Assembly: GCF_036227565.1 (NCBI RefSeq) | Contig: NZ_CP109460.1 | Coordinates: 1,240,001-1,304,000 of the forward strand | DNA length: 64,000 nt | Origin: Streptomyces sp. NBC_01454 | GTDB lineage: Bacteria > Actinomycetota > Actinomycetes > Streptomycetales > Streptomycetaceae | Reading direction: 5' to 3' | In this document: piece by piece, positions 23,965-33,825 of the stretch | How positions within the stretch are numbered: position 1 is the first letter of the stretch | Layout of the letters: every line of letters starts with the position of its first letter | Position numbers and translations under genes: made by a program | The notes under the pieces: model-generated | Database searches by the model: none | What the model saw: the letters and a program-made list of their open reading frames with translations, nothing else | What the model was told of the DNA's origin: nothing

Positions 23965-25968
23965 TCAGCCGGCGCCCGCGTACCCGCGGATGCGCTCCAG
24001 CTCCGCCGCCACATCGGTGAGCGTGGCGCAGTCCGGGACCGGCCGCAGCGCGGAGCCCGGCAGGCCGGCGCCGGACGGACGGCGCGGGTCCTCCAGGGCG
24101 TCCGCCATCGCCGACAGCGCCCGGCACAGGCGCTCGGCCTCGGCCGTGTCCGGGCGGTGCGCGCCGTGATCGAGGCGTACCGCACAGGCGGTCGCGGCGT
24201 CCACGATGCGTTCGGCCGCGGTGACGACGGTCAGCCAGTCGGGGTTGCGGTCGCGGGCGGCGAGGAGTTCGGCCGCGGCGGTCTCGGCCGCGGCCCTGGC
24301 CTCGGCCAGCGCCCGGTAGGCGGCGCGGCGCAGCGCCAGCCGCGCGGTGGGGTCCGCGCCCGGCTCGGCCTCCAGGACGTGCCGGAGGAAGTGCTCGGCG
24401 GCCCGCAGCGCCGCGGTCACCCGCTGGCCGACCCGTCGCCGTGGATCGGCGAGGTGCGGCAGATGCCCGACGACGAGGACGATCCCGCAGGCGATGGAGG
24501 TGTCGACGATCCGCTCGGCGGCGGCCTGGGGATCACCGCTCACGGTCACGAACGACAGCACCATGAGGGTGATCGCGACGGTCTGCAGCGCGAAGTGGCG
24601 GGTGGCGAACGGCAGCAGCGCACCGCCAGCGCCGGCCACCAGCGCCGGCCACCAGGTGCCGGTCAACAGCAGCCCCGCCCCGGCGAAGACCAGCACACCG
24701 GCGACGGTCCCGGCGAAGCGGTTGACGGTACGGGAGAAGAGCGGCCCCAGGTCCGGCTTGACGAGGAAGGTGGCGGTCGCCGGGAGCCAGTACCAGTGGT
24801 CGGCGCGGAGCATCAGGGCCACGGCGGCGCTCGCGGCGATGCAGACGGCGACCCGCAGCCCGTAGTCGCGGCCGGCGGGTCCGAACAGGCTGCGGCCGCG
24901 CCGGGTGCGGCCACCGACGGCCGCCAGCGCGCGGCCGGCCACGGCCAACGGCATCCGCACCCGGCCGGGACGGCTCCGCGGCGCCGGGACCGGCTCCGTA
25001 CCGGGCAGCGGCTCCGGGCGGGCGAAGGCGACCGCGGCGTCCAGCAGCGCCCGGTCGAAGGCGCCGCGGGCGGCCGTACTGGTCTCCGGGGCGGCCACCC
25101 GTCCCGGGGAGCGTCCCGTGCGCAGTGCGTCGGCGAACCGGCGGGGGCTCTCCGCCACCCGGGACGGCAGCGGACGGGCCTCCCACAACAGCGCGACGCT
25201 CGCCTCGCACAGCGCGGTGGCCGCGGCGAACCGCTCGGTGAGCAGGAGTTCTTCCGTACGGGCCGGACGATGCAGCAGCCGGCTGGTGAGCCGGCGCAGC
25301 CGCAGCGCCTCGTCGGCGCGGTCCAGGGCCGCGGTCAGCCGGCGCCGTGCGGGCTCGGCACCGGGCCCGCCGACCGCGCCCAGGGCGCCGGCGAGCGCGT
25401 CGAAGACCGTGGCGACGGCCGCCCGCTCACCGCTGAGCGCCCCGCCGGCGGGACGCGGCGAGCGCAGTGCCAGCCGCAGCAGGAGCAGCCACAGACAGCC
25501 GGCGAGGACATAGAGGGCCTTCGTCCAGGGCGCGCCGGGCAGCGGCATCCCGGCGCCGAGCACAGTGGTGGCCAGCATCTGCATCCCGGCGTTGGAGCGC
25601 ACCGGTCCGGCCACGCTGCCCGCGCCCGAGACGAAGGCGACGGCGAACAGCGCCGGAACGATCCACCAGCCCGCACCGGCCGCCTGCAAAGAGGCGCCGA
25701 TCAGCATGCCGAGCGCCGAGGCGAGGGCCGGCAGACCGATGTGGACGATGCCGGTGCGCCGCGTACCGGGGCGGTCGTTGACCCCCGCCAGCATCGAGCC
25801 GAGCCCGGCCAGCACGCCGGGCGCCGGGTGGCCGGTCGCGATACCCGCGCCCAGCAGCGGTCCCGCACACAGCGCACCACGGGCCACGGCCGCCCAGGGC
25901 ACGGGCAGCCGCTGCCAGCGGAAGGGGTGGGCCAGCCAGGCGGGCACGGCGCGCTGCGCGCGGAGCAT
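23965..25968 (-). CDS. FUSC-family (aromatic acid exporter-like) membrane protein
   Basis: A 667-residue protein with two blocks of about five to six hydrophobic helices separated by a cytoplasmic helical region of about 200 residues, the architecture of FUSC/YccS/AaeB-type proteins. The second block starts near ALMLRADHWYWLPATATFLVKPDLGPLFSRT, a family hallmark. An AGGAGG site precedes the ATG. Relatives export aromatic acids or are of unknown function. A second, only distantly similar FUSC gene occurs at 59036. Confidence 0.85.
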   Translation of the reverse strand: MLRAQRAVPAWLAHPFRWQRLPVPWAAVARGALCAGPLLGAGIATGHPAPGVLAGLGSMLAGVNDRPGTRRTGIVHIGLPALASALGMLIGASLQAAGAGWWIVPALFAVAFVSGAGSVAGPVRSNAGMQMLATTVLGAGMPLPGAPWTKALYVLAGCLWLLLLRLALRSPRPAGGALSGERAAVATVFDALAGALGAVGGPGAEPARRRLTAALDRADEALRLRRLTSRLLHRPARTEELLLTERFAAATALCEASVALLWEARPLPSRVAESPRRFADALRTGRSPGRVAAPETSTAARGAFDRALLDAAVAFARPEPLPGTEPVPAPRSRPGRVRMPLAVAGRALAAVGGRTRRGRSLFGPAGRDYGLRVAVCIAASAAVALMLRADHWYWLPATATFLVKPDLGPLFSRTVNRFAGTVAGVLVFAGAGLLLTGTWWPALVAGAGGALLPFATRHFALQTVAITLMVLSFVTVSGDPQAAAERIVDTSIACGIVLVVGHLPHLADPRRRVGQRVTAALRAAEHFLRHVLEAEPGADPTARLALRRAAYRALAEARAAAETAAAELLAARDRNPDWLTVVTAAERIVDAATACAVRLDHGAHRPDTAEAERLCRALSAMADALEDPRRPSGAGLPGSALRPVPDCATLTDVAAELERIRGYAGAG

Positions 25969-26208
25969 GGGCCTCCTCAGACGACGACGTCCGGACGGCG
26001 CGTGGGGCCGGTCCGGCGGGATCCGAAGGGCGACATCGGCCGACGGTGGTGCTCCCAGCCTAAGCGCCGGGATTGTCCGCCTCGCGGCTGCGGGGTTACC
26101 GCAAGATCACAAGCGGGCGGCGGGAAGACGGCCGCACCGGTCCGCCGCTCTCCTTCCGCCCCCTTTCCGGCCCTCGGCTTCCCGGGCCGCACGGGTTAGC
26201 GTCGCCCC

Positions 26209-27246
26209 ATGACGATCAGGACGGACGACATATGGGTGATCGGCGGCGGCGTGATCGGGCTGACCTCGGCGATCGCGCTGGCGGAGGACGGGCTCCGGGT
26301 ACGGGTGGTGCGCCGTGACGCGGCCGGCGGGACGACGTCCGCGGTGGCCGGCGGGCTGTGCTGGCCCTACCGCATCCAGCCGTACGAGCGGGCGGTGCGG
26401 TGGTCGGTACGGTCCTTCCAGGCGCTCGCCGCACTCGCCCGGCGGCCGCAGGAGACGGGCGCCCGGATGGTGACCGGCACGATGGCGGTGGGCACGGAGC
26501 CCGACGCGGTGCGCGAGGACCACACCCCGCAGGAGCCGGACGACGGCGTCGAGGACGGCCTGGCCTCCTGGTACGAGGCGGTCCCGGGGCTGCGGCGGGC
26601 GCACCCGGAGGAGCTCCTCGCCGGGTGCGCCTCCGGGTGGCGGGCCCGGACCCCTCTCGTCGACATGCCGGCCCATCTCCGGTACCTGGAAGGGCGGCTG
26701 ACGGCCGCCGGCGGGACCGTGGAGCAGCGCACGGTCACCTCCCTGGAAGAGGCCGGCCGGGCCGCGGGCCTGCTCGTGAACTGCTCGGGACTCGGCGCCC
26801 GTGACCTGGTACCCGACCCGGACGTCCATCCGGTCCAGGGCCAGTTGGTGGTCGTGGAGAACCCCGGTATCGAGGAGTGGTACGTCCGCGCCGACACCGG
26901 TGCGGCGGACACGACCTATCTGCTGCCGCAGCCGTACGGCCTGGTCCTCGGCGGTACGGCCGTGGAGCACGCCTGGTCGAGGGAGCCCGATCCGGCGGTG
27001 GCCCGGGCCATCGTGGCACGGTGCGCCCGGTACTTCCCCGAGCTGGCGCGGGCCCGGGTCCTGGAGCACAAGGTGGGCCTGCGGCCGGCCCGCCCCGCGG
27101 TGCGGCTGGAGGCCGAGCGGCTGGCCGGCGGCGCGGTGTGCGTCCACAACTACGGGCACGGCGGTGCGGGCGTGACCGTGGCATGGGGCTGCGCGGACGA
27201 AGTCCTGCGGACCGTACGGGAGATCCGGGAGGGCGACCGCTGCTAG
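26209..27246 (+). CDS. FAD-dependent D-amino-acid oxidase-like enzyme
   Basis: A 345-residue DAO-fold flavoprotein. The FAD-binding GGGVIG is at 12-17. Late motifs include Arg-rich substrate elements (VGLRPARPAVRLE) and HNYGHGGAGVTVAWG near the C-terminus, characteristic of eukaryote-like D-amino-acid oxidases. The predicted reaction is oxidation of D-amino acids to keto acids and ammonia with H2O2. Downstream, 170 bases away, lies a D-Ala-D-Ala carboxypeptidase that releases D-alanine; a functional link is possible but unproven. It has no signal peptide. Confidence 0.85.
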   Translation: MTIRTDDIWVIGGGVIGLTSAIALAEDGLRVRVVRRDAAGGTTSAVAGGLCWPYRIQPYERAVRWSVRSFQALAALARRPQETGARMVTGTMAVGTEPDAVREDHTPQEPDDGVEDGLASWYEAVPGLRRAHPEELLAGCASGWRARTPLVDMPAHLRYLEGRLTAAGGTVEQRTVTSLEEAGRAAGLLVNCSGLGARDLVPDPDVHPVQGQLVVVENPGIEEWYVRADTGAADTTYLLPQPYGLVLGGTAVEHAWSREPDPAVARAIVARCARYFPELARARVLEHKVGLRPARPAVRLEAERLAGGAVCVHNYGHGGAGVTVAWGCADEVLRTVREIREGDRC

Positions 27247-27416
27247 TCGAAGCGCTCCCTGACGGGGCCGCCCCACCTCAGCACGCCGTCCGGCATCCGG
27301 ACACGAACATATTTGCCGCTCCGCGCGTGCATCCATCCGCCTGTCTCAGGCGTCTCACCTCCGAGCGGCACTCTCATGAGGCCGCACAGCAGGGGCATTT
27401 CATTTGGAGCATTCAC

Positions 27417-28307
27417 TTGAAAATCGGCATTAAGGGCATTCGGCGCGTGTCCGCGGTTGTCGTCACCGCGGGAGCCGTCCTGACGGCCGGGGCGTTCACG
27501 TCCCCGGCGCAGGCCGCCACGCTCAACACCCCCACGATCTCCGCCAAGGGCGGTTTCGTGATGAACAACGGCACGGGGAAGACTCTCTTCACCAAGGCCG
27601 CGGACTCCCAGCTCTCCACCGGCTCCACCACCAAGATCATGACGGCTCGGGTGGTGCTGGCACAGCAGAACCTCAACCTTGACTCCAAGGTCACGGTCCA
27701 GAAGGCGTACAGCGACTACATCGTCTCCAAGACGGCGTCGTCGGCGCATCTGATCGTCGGTGACAAGGTCACCGTCCGCCAGCTGCTGTACGGGCTGATG
27801 CTGCCGTCCGGCTGCGACGCGGCGTACGCGCTGGCCGACAAGTTCGGCAGCGGGTCGACCCGGGCCGCGCGGGTGAAGTCCTTCATCGGCAAGATGAACA
27901 CCACGGCCAAGAGTCTCGGCCTGACGAACACGCGCTTCGACTCGTTCGACGGCATCGGCAGCGGCGGGAACTACTCGACCCCGCGCGACCTGACGAAACT
28001 CGCCAGCAACGCGATGAAGTACTCGACGTTCCGTACGGTCGTGAAGACCAAGTCGACCAAGCAGAAGGTCACGACGAAGAGCGGTGGCTACCGCTACATG
28101 TCGTGGACCAACACCAACAATCTGCTGGGCAGCTACGCGGGCACCATCGGCGTCAAGACCGGCTCGGGCCCGGAGGCCAAGTACTGCCTGGTCTTCGCCG
28201 CCACCCGGGGCAGCAAGACGGTCATCGGCACGGTCCTGGCCTCCTCCTCGGTGGCCAACCGCACCGCGGACGCCAAGAAGCTGATGGACTACGGCTTCAA
28301 GAAGTAA
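27417..28307 (+). CDS. Secreted D-alanyl-D-alanine carboxypeptidase (low-molecular-mass PBP)
   Basis: A 296-residue serine peptidase of family S11 that trims peptidoglycan stem peptides. The signal peptide runs to about residue 33 (AQA cleavage site). Active-site motifs are Ser70-x-x-Lys73 (STTK), Ser131-Gly-Cys133 (instead of the usual SxN) and Lys247-Thr-Gly. The start is TTG at 27417: it has GGAG seven bases upstream, and no in-frame ATG or GTG gives a signal peptide. It lacks the C-terminal PBP5 domain. A terminator follows the stop closely. Confidence 0.9.
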   Translation: MKIGIKGIRRVSAVVVTAGAVLTAGAFTSPAQAATLNTPTISAKGGFVMNNGTGKTLFTKAADSQLSTGSTTKIMTARVVLAQQNLNLDSKVTVQKAYSDYIVSKTASSAHLIVGDKVTVRQLLYGLMLPSGCDAAYALADKFGSGSTRAARVKSFIGKMNTTAKSLGLTNTRFDSFDGIGSGGNYSTPRDLTKLASNAMKYSTFRTVVKTKSTKQKVTTKSGGYRYMSWTNTNNLLGSYAGTIGVKTGSGPEAKYCLVFAATRGSKTVIGTVLASSSVANRTADAKKLMDYGFKK

Positions 28308-28325
28308 CCCGTCCGGGTCCGGCGA

Positions 28326-28363
28326 GGGGCCTGTCCGCGGCCGAACAGCCGCGGACGGGCCCC
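28326..28363. terminator. Bidirectional hairpin terminator
   Basis: A 16-base-pair stem with one G-T pair (28326-28341 with 28348-28363) and 6-base loop, between the stop codons of the convergent carboxypeptidase and BCCT transporter genes. Confidence 0.85.
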
Positions 28364-28367
28364 TTCG

Positions 28368-30152
28368 TCATGGGCGGGTGGTCCCTCCCGGACCCGCGCG
28401 GCGGCTCCCGGCCCCGATGGCCTCGCCGTCACCGTTGCGGTCACCGCCGCCGTCGCCGTTGCCGTTGCCGCCCGGCCCGATCCGGAACGCGAAGTCACCG
28501 TCGTACCGCTCGTGGCCCGCGATGACGGCCCTCTCGACGGCCTCCGCGCCCTGCCGGCCGCGGACGATCAGCGGATCGCTGCGCAGGTCGCGCAGCAGCG
28601 CCCCGCACATGGCGATCATCACGACCATGAACGGCACCGCGACCAGGATCGTCAGGTTCTGCAATCCCGTCAGGGCGTCCCCCGAGCCGCCGCCGATCAG
28701 CAGCATGACCGCGGCGACCGCGCCGGTCACCACACCCCAGAAGATCACCACGGGCCGGGTCGGCTCGAAGGTGCCCTTCTGCGAGAGGGTGCCCATGACG
28801 ATGGACGCGGCATCGGCGCCCGACACGAAGAAGATGCCGACCAGGATCATGACCAGGATGCTCATGGCCGTGGCGAGCGGGTACTGGTGCAGCACATCGA
28901 AGAGCTGGCCCTCGGGCGTGCCGGCTCCGCCCAGCTGCCCGGTTGCCTGGAGCTTCATGGCCGAGCCGCCGAACACCGCGAACCACACCAGGCTGACCAC
29001 GCTCGGAACGAGGATGACGCCGCCGATGAACTGGCGGATCGTCCGGCCCCGGCTGATCCGGGCGATGAACATGCCGACGAAGGGCGTCCAGGAGATCCAC
29101 CACGCCCAGTAGAAGACCGTCCAGTGGCGCAGCCAGCTGCCCACCTCGGCGCCGCTGCTCGCCTCCGTCCGGCCCGCCAGCTGCGGCAGTTGGCCGAGGA
29201 ACGAGGCGAGGGAGGTCGGCAGCAGGTTGAGGACGAGGACGGTCGGCCCGACCACGAACACGAAGGCCGCCAGGATCACCGCCAGCACCATGTTGATGTT
29301 CGACAGCATCTGGACGCCCTTGGCGATGCCGGAGACCGCGGACAGGACGAAGGCGAGGGTCAGCACGGCGATGATGACGACCAGCAGACCGGTGCCGACG
29401 CCGTCCATCCAGCCGAGCACCTTCAGGCCGCTGCCGATCTGCAGCGCCCCGAGCCCGAGCGAGGCCGCGGAGCCGAAGAGGGTGGCGAAGATGGCCAGGA
29501 TGTCGATGACGCGGCCGCCCCAGCCGTTCGCGCGCCGGGCGCCGATCAGCGGCGTGAACACCGCGCTGATCGTCTGCCGCCTCCCCCGCCGGAAGCAGCT
29601 GTAGGCGATGGCCAGGCCCACGACCGCGTAGATCGCCCACGGGTGCAGCGTCCAGTGGAACATCGTGGTGGCCATCGCGGTGTCCATCGCCTGGGCGGCG
29701 TCCCGGGGATCGGTGCCCGGCGGCGGGCTGGTGAAGTGCCCCAGCGGCTCACTGACGCCGTAGAACATCAGGCCGATGCCCATGCCCGCGCTGAACATCA
29801 TCGCGATCCAGGACACGGTGCGGAACTCGGGCTCCTCGCCCTCCTCGCCAAGCGTGATCCGGCCGTACTTGCTGACGGCCAGCCAGATCGCGAAGATCAC
29901 AAAGCCGGAGGCGGACAGCACGAACGCCCAGCCCCCGTTGTCGATCACCCAGTTCAGCATCGCGGTCGACGCGTTCTTGAGCGAGGCCGTGGAGGCCGCT
30001 CCCCAGGCGATGAAGGCGAGGGTGAGCAGCGCGGTCACGCCGAAGACCACCCGGTCGGTCTGCGGGGGCCCGGTCCCCTGCGGGACATCGGGGAGATCCG
30101 CCACCGAGGACGTGCCACCCCCCTCTCCGGTTCTCTTGGCTGTGTCCGACAC
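28368..30152 (-). CDS. BCCT-family betaine/choline/carnitine transporter
   Basis: A 594-residue inner-membrane transporter with 12 hydrophobic helices, for sodium- or proton-coupled uptake of compatible solutes. The Gly-rich GMGIGLMFYGVSEP segment and the signature region around YWAWWISWTPFVGMFIARISRGR are intact, and the trimethylammonium-binding Trp cluster is visible. The C-terminal 50 residues are Gly/Asn/Asp-rich and probably disordered; such tails sense osmotic stress in some BCCT proteins. GTG start with GAAAGG upstream. The exact substrate is not readable. Confidence 0.92.
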   Translation of the reverse strand: MSDTAKRTGEGGGTSSVADLPDVPQGTGPPQTDRVVFGVTALLTLAFIAWGAASTASLKNASTAMLNWVIDNGGWAFVLSASGFVIFAIWLAVSKYGRITLGEEGEEPEFRTVSWIAMMFSAGMGIGLMFYGVSEPLGHFTSPPPGTDPRDAAQAMDTAMATTMFHWTLHPWAIYAVVGLAIAYSCFRRGRRQTISAVFTPLIGARRANGWGGRVIDILAIFATLFGSAASLGLGALQIGSGLKVLGWMDGVGTGLLVVIIAVLTLAFVLSAVSGIAKGVQMLSNINMVLAVILAAFVFVVGPTVLVLNLLPTSLASFLGQLPQLAGRTEASSGAEVGSWLRHWTVFYWAWWISWTPFVGMFIARISRGRTIRQFIGGVILVPSVVSLVWFAVFGGSAMKLQATGQLGGAGTPEGQLFDVLHQYPLATAMSILVMILVGIFFVSGADAASIVMGTLSQKGTFEPTRPVVIFWGVVTGAVAAVMLLIGGGSGDALTGLQNLTILVAVPFMVVMIAMCGALLRDLRSDPLIVRGRQGAEAVERAVIAGHERYDGDFAFRIGPGGNGNGDGGGDRNGDGEAIGAGSRRAGPGGTTRP

Positions 30153-30182
30153 CTGTCAACCTTTCAAGGAGCCATATTTTCC

Positions 30183-31526
30183 TTACCCGTTACCCCCTAC
30201 CACACGGGGGCAGGCGTACAGGGGTGCCGCGGCCGTGACGTGAGAGGCGGCCCGTGCGTCCAGCAGCAGGGGGACGAGGGTGCGCAGCGACTGGCGCAGC
30301 GGGACGACCACGCCCTCGCGATCCCGCTTCCAGAGCACCCCGTGCCCCCTCAGCACGTCCTTGACCTGCGCGAACCGCTCCGCGTCCAGGCGGTAGGCGC
30401 AGGGCGGATCGGTCAGGGTCTGCTCGGCGGTGGCGGGTTCGTTGTCCGCGCCGCCGAGGTAGACCGGGCCACGGTCGGTGTCACCGGCGAGCCGGGCGGC
30501 GGTGGTGGCCGCTTCGATGCGCGGGCGGTGCCGGTCGAGGAAGGTGAACGCGCCCCTGAGCGCGGCGAGCTGGGAATCCACCCGGCGCCTGTTGTTGCGT
30601 GCGGGATCGGCCTTCTCGGCGTCGGTCAGCGCATCGACCCGGGTCTCGACCAGCATGCCGAGCGAGCCCTTGACCCCCGCGGTGTTGCGCAGAATCCGCT
30701 CCTGACCGTCGCCCGCGACCTGCTTGACGGGGTCGCCGGTCTCCGGGTCGGTCCAGATGCCGTAGACGCCGGCGGAGAAGCCGGCCCGGCGGACGGCGGG
30801 CGCCACGAAGTCCTGGGAGAGCGAGGCGGCTTCGCGGTGCACGGGATCCGCGGTGTTGAGGTTGCGCGGCCACAGCGACAGCACGTCCTTGCGGTAGTAC
30901 GGGGCGGTGGGCCCGTACTCGTGCAGGTCGTAGACGGTGTCGGGGCGGTAGTCGCGCAGGACGGCGGCCATCGCACCGGCCTCGGCGGTCTTCAGGGCGA
31001 GGTGGTCGCGGTTGATGTCCACACCGTCGGAGTTGCCGCGGGTGTCGGCGGCCCGGCCGTCGGGGTTGGCGGTGGGGATGACCAGGACGCCGGTCCGCGC
31101 CAGGAAGCGCCGGGTCGCCGGGTCCCGGGCGTAGGCGAGAGCGCGCACGGTGGTCAGGCACGCCTCGCGCCCGGAGGGTTCGTCACCGTGCTGGGAGCAG
31201 GTCAGCAGGACGGAGTTGCCGCGCCGTACGTCCGCCGGCCGCGCGGGAGCCGGGGCCCCGATCCGTACGAGCCGTATCGGCCGGCCCTGCGCGGTGGTGC
31301 CGATCCGGTCGATGCGGACGCGCGCGGATCCGCGGTCGACGGCGGCGAGGAACTCCTGCTCCTCGGCCTCAGTGGTCCAGTGGGCACCGTGGCTGGACTC
31401 GAATCCCGTACGGGGCGTGGGGGTTCCGGTGGCGACGGCGGGAGGGGCCGGCAGGGTCGCGCCGAGGGTGGCCGTCAGTCCGATGGCCAGCATCCCTCGG
31501 GCGAGGCGGTGGGAGCGGGGTGTCAC
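30183..31526 (-). CDS. Secreted M14-family zinc carboxypeptidase
   Basis: A 447-residue exported metallopeptidase. A signal peptide of about 32 residues (cleavage near AVA) precedes the catalytic domain. Zinc ligands are His113, Glu116 (HGDE) and His202 (LHEYG), the substrate Arg173 is in NRD, and the catalytic Glu is 294 (LVETR). The GTG start at 31526 has GGAGG about ten bases upstream. A C-terminal region of about 100 residues follows the domain. It lies downstream of the S15-type peptidase on the same strand and could share its transcript. Confidence 0.88.
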   Translation of the reverse strand: MTPRSHRLARGMLAIGLTATLGATLPAPPAVATGTPTPRTGFESSHGAHWTTEAEEQEFLAAVDRGSARVRIDRIGTTAQGRPIRLVRIGAPAPARPADVRRGNSVLLTCSQHGDEPSGREACLTTVRALAYARDPATRRFLARTGVLVIPTANPDGRAADTRGNSDGVDINRDHLALKTAEAGAMAAVLRDYRPDTVYDLHEYGPTAPYYRKDVLSLWPRNLNTADPVHREAASLSQDFVAPAVRRAGFSAGVYGIWTDPETGDPVKQVAGDGQERILRNTAGVKGSLGMLVETRVDALTDAEKADPARNNRRRVDSQLAALRGAFTFLDRHRPRIEAATTAARLAGDTDRGPVYLGGADNEPATAEQTLTDPPCAYRLDAERFAQVKDVLRGHGVLWKRDREGVVVPLRQSLRTLVPLLLDARAASHVTAAAPLYACPRVVGGNG

Positions 31527-31624
31527 GAGGGGGTGCCTCCCTTGGGTGAGCGGTGGGGGTGGGGTGGGGCCGCCCGCGGTGGGCGGCCCCGACGGTCGTT
31601 CCGCGGCGGTACGGTGCCGGGCGG

Positions 31625-33589
31625 TCAGCCGCCGGCCGGCATCCGGCTCGGGGCGCGCGGCGGGGCCAGACCGTCCAGCGGGGTACCGCCCACCGGGGGC
31701 CGGGGCGCGCCCGCGGTGGCCCGTACGAAGGCGGGGGCGCCACCGGTCAGCGGGAGCGCGGCGGCAGTGCGGGACAGGTCGAGGGTGAGCGCCGGGCGGG
31801 AGGCGGGCGGGTCGATAAGTCCGGCGTCGGTGCCGCCCACCAGGAGCGCGAGCCGGTGTCCGGCGGGCACGACATGGTCGCTCGCGGCGAGGTGCAGGGT
31901 GATCGTGTACGGCTTTCCGGGGGTGAGCGGGCGGCCCTTGCGGGCGTCGGCGTAGGTGCCGAGGTCGGCCCAGCCGCGGCTGAAGACGGTGTATGCCACC
32001 TTCCGGGTGTCGGCGGCGGTCTCCTTGAAGCAGCCGGTGTCGGCCGGGGTGCCCGCGCCCCAGCAGGTGCTCTTGTCGAGCGTGGTGATGCCCTCGCCGT
32101 CGGCGGTGTAGTTGCGGATGGTGGCGGGGCCGAGGTCCACCAGGACGGCGGAGAGATGGGCGGTCGAGGTGCTCGGGGTGGCGGTCACCGTTACCGTTCC
32201 GGAGCCGGACAGCCGCAGCGGCGTGCGTAGCGCCCCGGTGCTGAACCCGGCCTTGTCCGGGGTCGGTTGACCGGCCCGGGCGGCCCAGTCGGCCTCGCCG
32301 TGCTCGGGGTCGTCGGTGAAGGTCTCGGTCGCGCCCCGCGGTGCCTTGGCGGTGCCCAGGACGCCGACGCCGGGCGCGCCGCCGCCGCGCGGCCGCAGGA
32401 CGGTCGTCGCGGTGCCGGGTGCGGGCCATCGGGCGTCGGTGGACCAGTGGCCGGGCGCCCGCTCGACATCGGCCCCCGGAGCGCGCTCGATGCCGTTGTC
32501 GTAGCCCATCAGATAGTGGTCGAACCAGTGGTGCAGGGTCGTGACCCACTCGGCGCGACGGTAGTCGAAGGGGTCGACGTGCCCGGTCTGGGACAGCCAG
32601 ATCTTGCGCTCCACGCCGTGCCGGGCGAGCGCGTCCCACCACTGTCCGGCGTGCCGGGTGCGGACGTTGAGGTCCTGCATGCCGTGGACCAGGAAGACGC
32701 TGGCCCGGACCTTGCCCGCGCTGCGGACGTAGTCGCGCGCGGTCCACAGCCGGGTCCAGTCGCCGCTGCGCGGGGCGCCGGCGGCGAGCTCGTGCTGCAC
32801 CGCGGCGCAGTGCCGGCGGGCCTCGGGACTCTCGACCAGGTTGGCGAGGGAGTCGGGGCCGGAGTCGTAGAGCGGGGCGCCCTGGGAGAAGTAGTAGTCG
32901 TACCAGGAGGAGATTCCGGAGATCGGAACGATGGTTTTCAGCCCGCTGACCCCGGTGGCCGCCACTCCGTTGGCGATGGTGGCGTCCCAGCTCTTGCCGA
33001 TCATGCCGGTGCGGCCGTTGGACCAGCCCGCCGTGACGGGTCTGCCGCCCGTCCGGGCCGTGTAGGCGCGGCCCCTGCCGCCGAGCCAGTCGACGACGGC
33101 CCTGGCCGACCGGATGTCGGAGCGGCCGCCGACATCCACGCAGCCGTCGGAGCGGTTGGTCCCCGCGAGGTCGACGAGGACCGTCGCATAGCCGCGCGGC
33201 ACGAAGTAGTTGTCGTAGAAGAGCGGGAAGCCGGCCGGCCGGCCCCGGTCGTCATAGGTCTTCTTCTGGCTCTCGTTGCCGCGTCCGCAGCACGAGTAGT
33301 ACGGGCTGGCATCCATGATCACGGGTATGCGGCGGCCCTGCCGGGCGGGTTCGGACGGCCGCACGATGTCGGCGGCGACCCGGTCGGTCCTCCCGTCCGC
33401 GTCGCCGTCGAGCCCCGTGTCCACCCAGACCGATTCGCGTATCGCGTGGTCGTAGGAGTAGACGGGTCTGCTCTCGCCGGGCGCCGCCTGCGCGGCGGCC
33501 GGCCCGAGCAGGGCGGACAGCAGGGCGGCGACGGCCGCCAGCACGAGCACTGTGAAGGAGATGCGGGGGATTCGCGCAGGACTGGTCAC
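31625..33589 (-). CDS. Secreted Xaa-Pro dipeptidyl-peptidase/CocE-type serine hydrolase
   Basis: A 654-residue alpha/beta hydrolase of the S15/CocE class with signal peptide (cleavage near AQA, residues 33-35). The catalytic triad is Ser200 (GKSWDA), Asp306 (MQDLN) and His337 (TGHVDP). A C-terminal jelly-roll domain (about 450 onward) completes the family fold. The GTG at 33589 is used here; a TTG at 33613 abuts AGGAG with no spacer and would add eight residues. Family members cleave after Xaa-Pro or hydrolyse esters, so the specificity stays open. Confidence 0.85.
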   Translation of the reverse strand: MTSPARIPRISFTVLVLAAVAALLSALLGPAAAQAAPGESRPVYSYDHAIRESVWVDTGLDGDADGRTDRVAADIVRPSEPARQGRRIPVIMDASPYYSCCGRGNESQKKTYDDRGRPAGFPLFYDNYFVPRGYATVLVDLAGTNRSDGCVDVGGRSDIRSARAVVDWLGGRGRAYTARTGGRPVTAGWSNGRTGMIGKSWDATIANGVAATGVSGLKTIVPISGISSWYDYYFSQGAPLYDSGPDSLANLVESPEARRHCAAVQHELAAGAPRSGDWTRLWTARDYVRSAGKVRASVFLVHGMQDLNVRTRHAGQWWDALARHGVERKIWLSQTGHVDPFDYRRAEWVTTLHHWFDHYLMGYDNGIERAPGADVERAPGHWSTDARWPAPGTATTVLRPRGGGAPGVGVLGTAKAPRGATETFTDDPEHGEADWAARAGQPTPDKAGFSTGALRTPLRLSGSGTVTVTATPSTSTAHLSAVLVDLGPATIRNYTADGEGITTLDKSTCWGAGTPADTGCFKETAADTRKVAYTVFSRGWADLGTYADARKGRPLTPGKPYTITLHLAASDHVVPAGHRLALLVGGTDAGLIDPPASRPALTLDLSRTAAALPLTGGAPAFVRATAGAPRPPVGGTPLDGLAPPRAPSRMPAGG

Positions 33590-33825
33590 GAAGCGGACGG
33601 TAGCGCGGCTCAACTCCTGTGCGTAAGGGTGCGGGTGACGACGGATGTGCGGCCGGTGACGGAGCCAGGGCGGGCGGGACGGGGCAGACGTAGCCAGAGG
33701 TGGCCGGAAGTGGCCGGATGGCGTTCATGTCGGTCATGTGTCAGATGAGGCCATGTACATGACGCTGACCCGACGGAGTACATAAGGTCTGAACAGAGCC
33801 ATCCCCCCTACGAGTTGGAGGACTC

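Noticed and set aside
28512..31955. A 1147-codon open frame on the plus strand
   Set aside because: It lies opposite the BCCT transporter and M14 peptidase genes, is Asp/Glu/His/Arg-rich low complexity, and lacks a ribosome site. Long antisense frames are expected in DNA with very GC-rich third codon positions.
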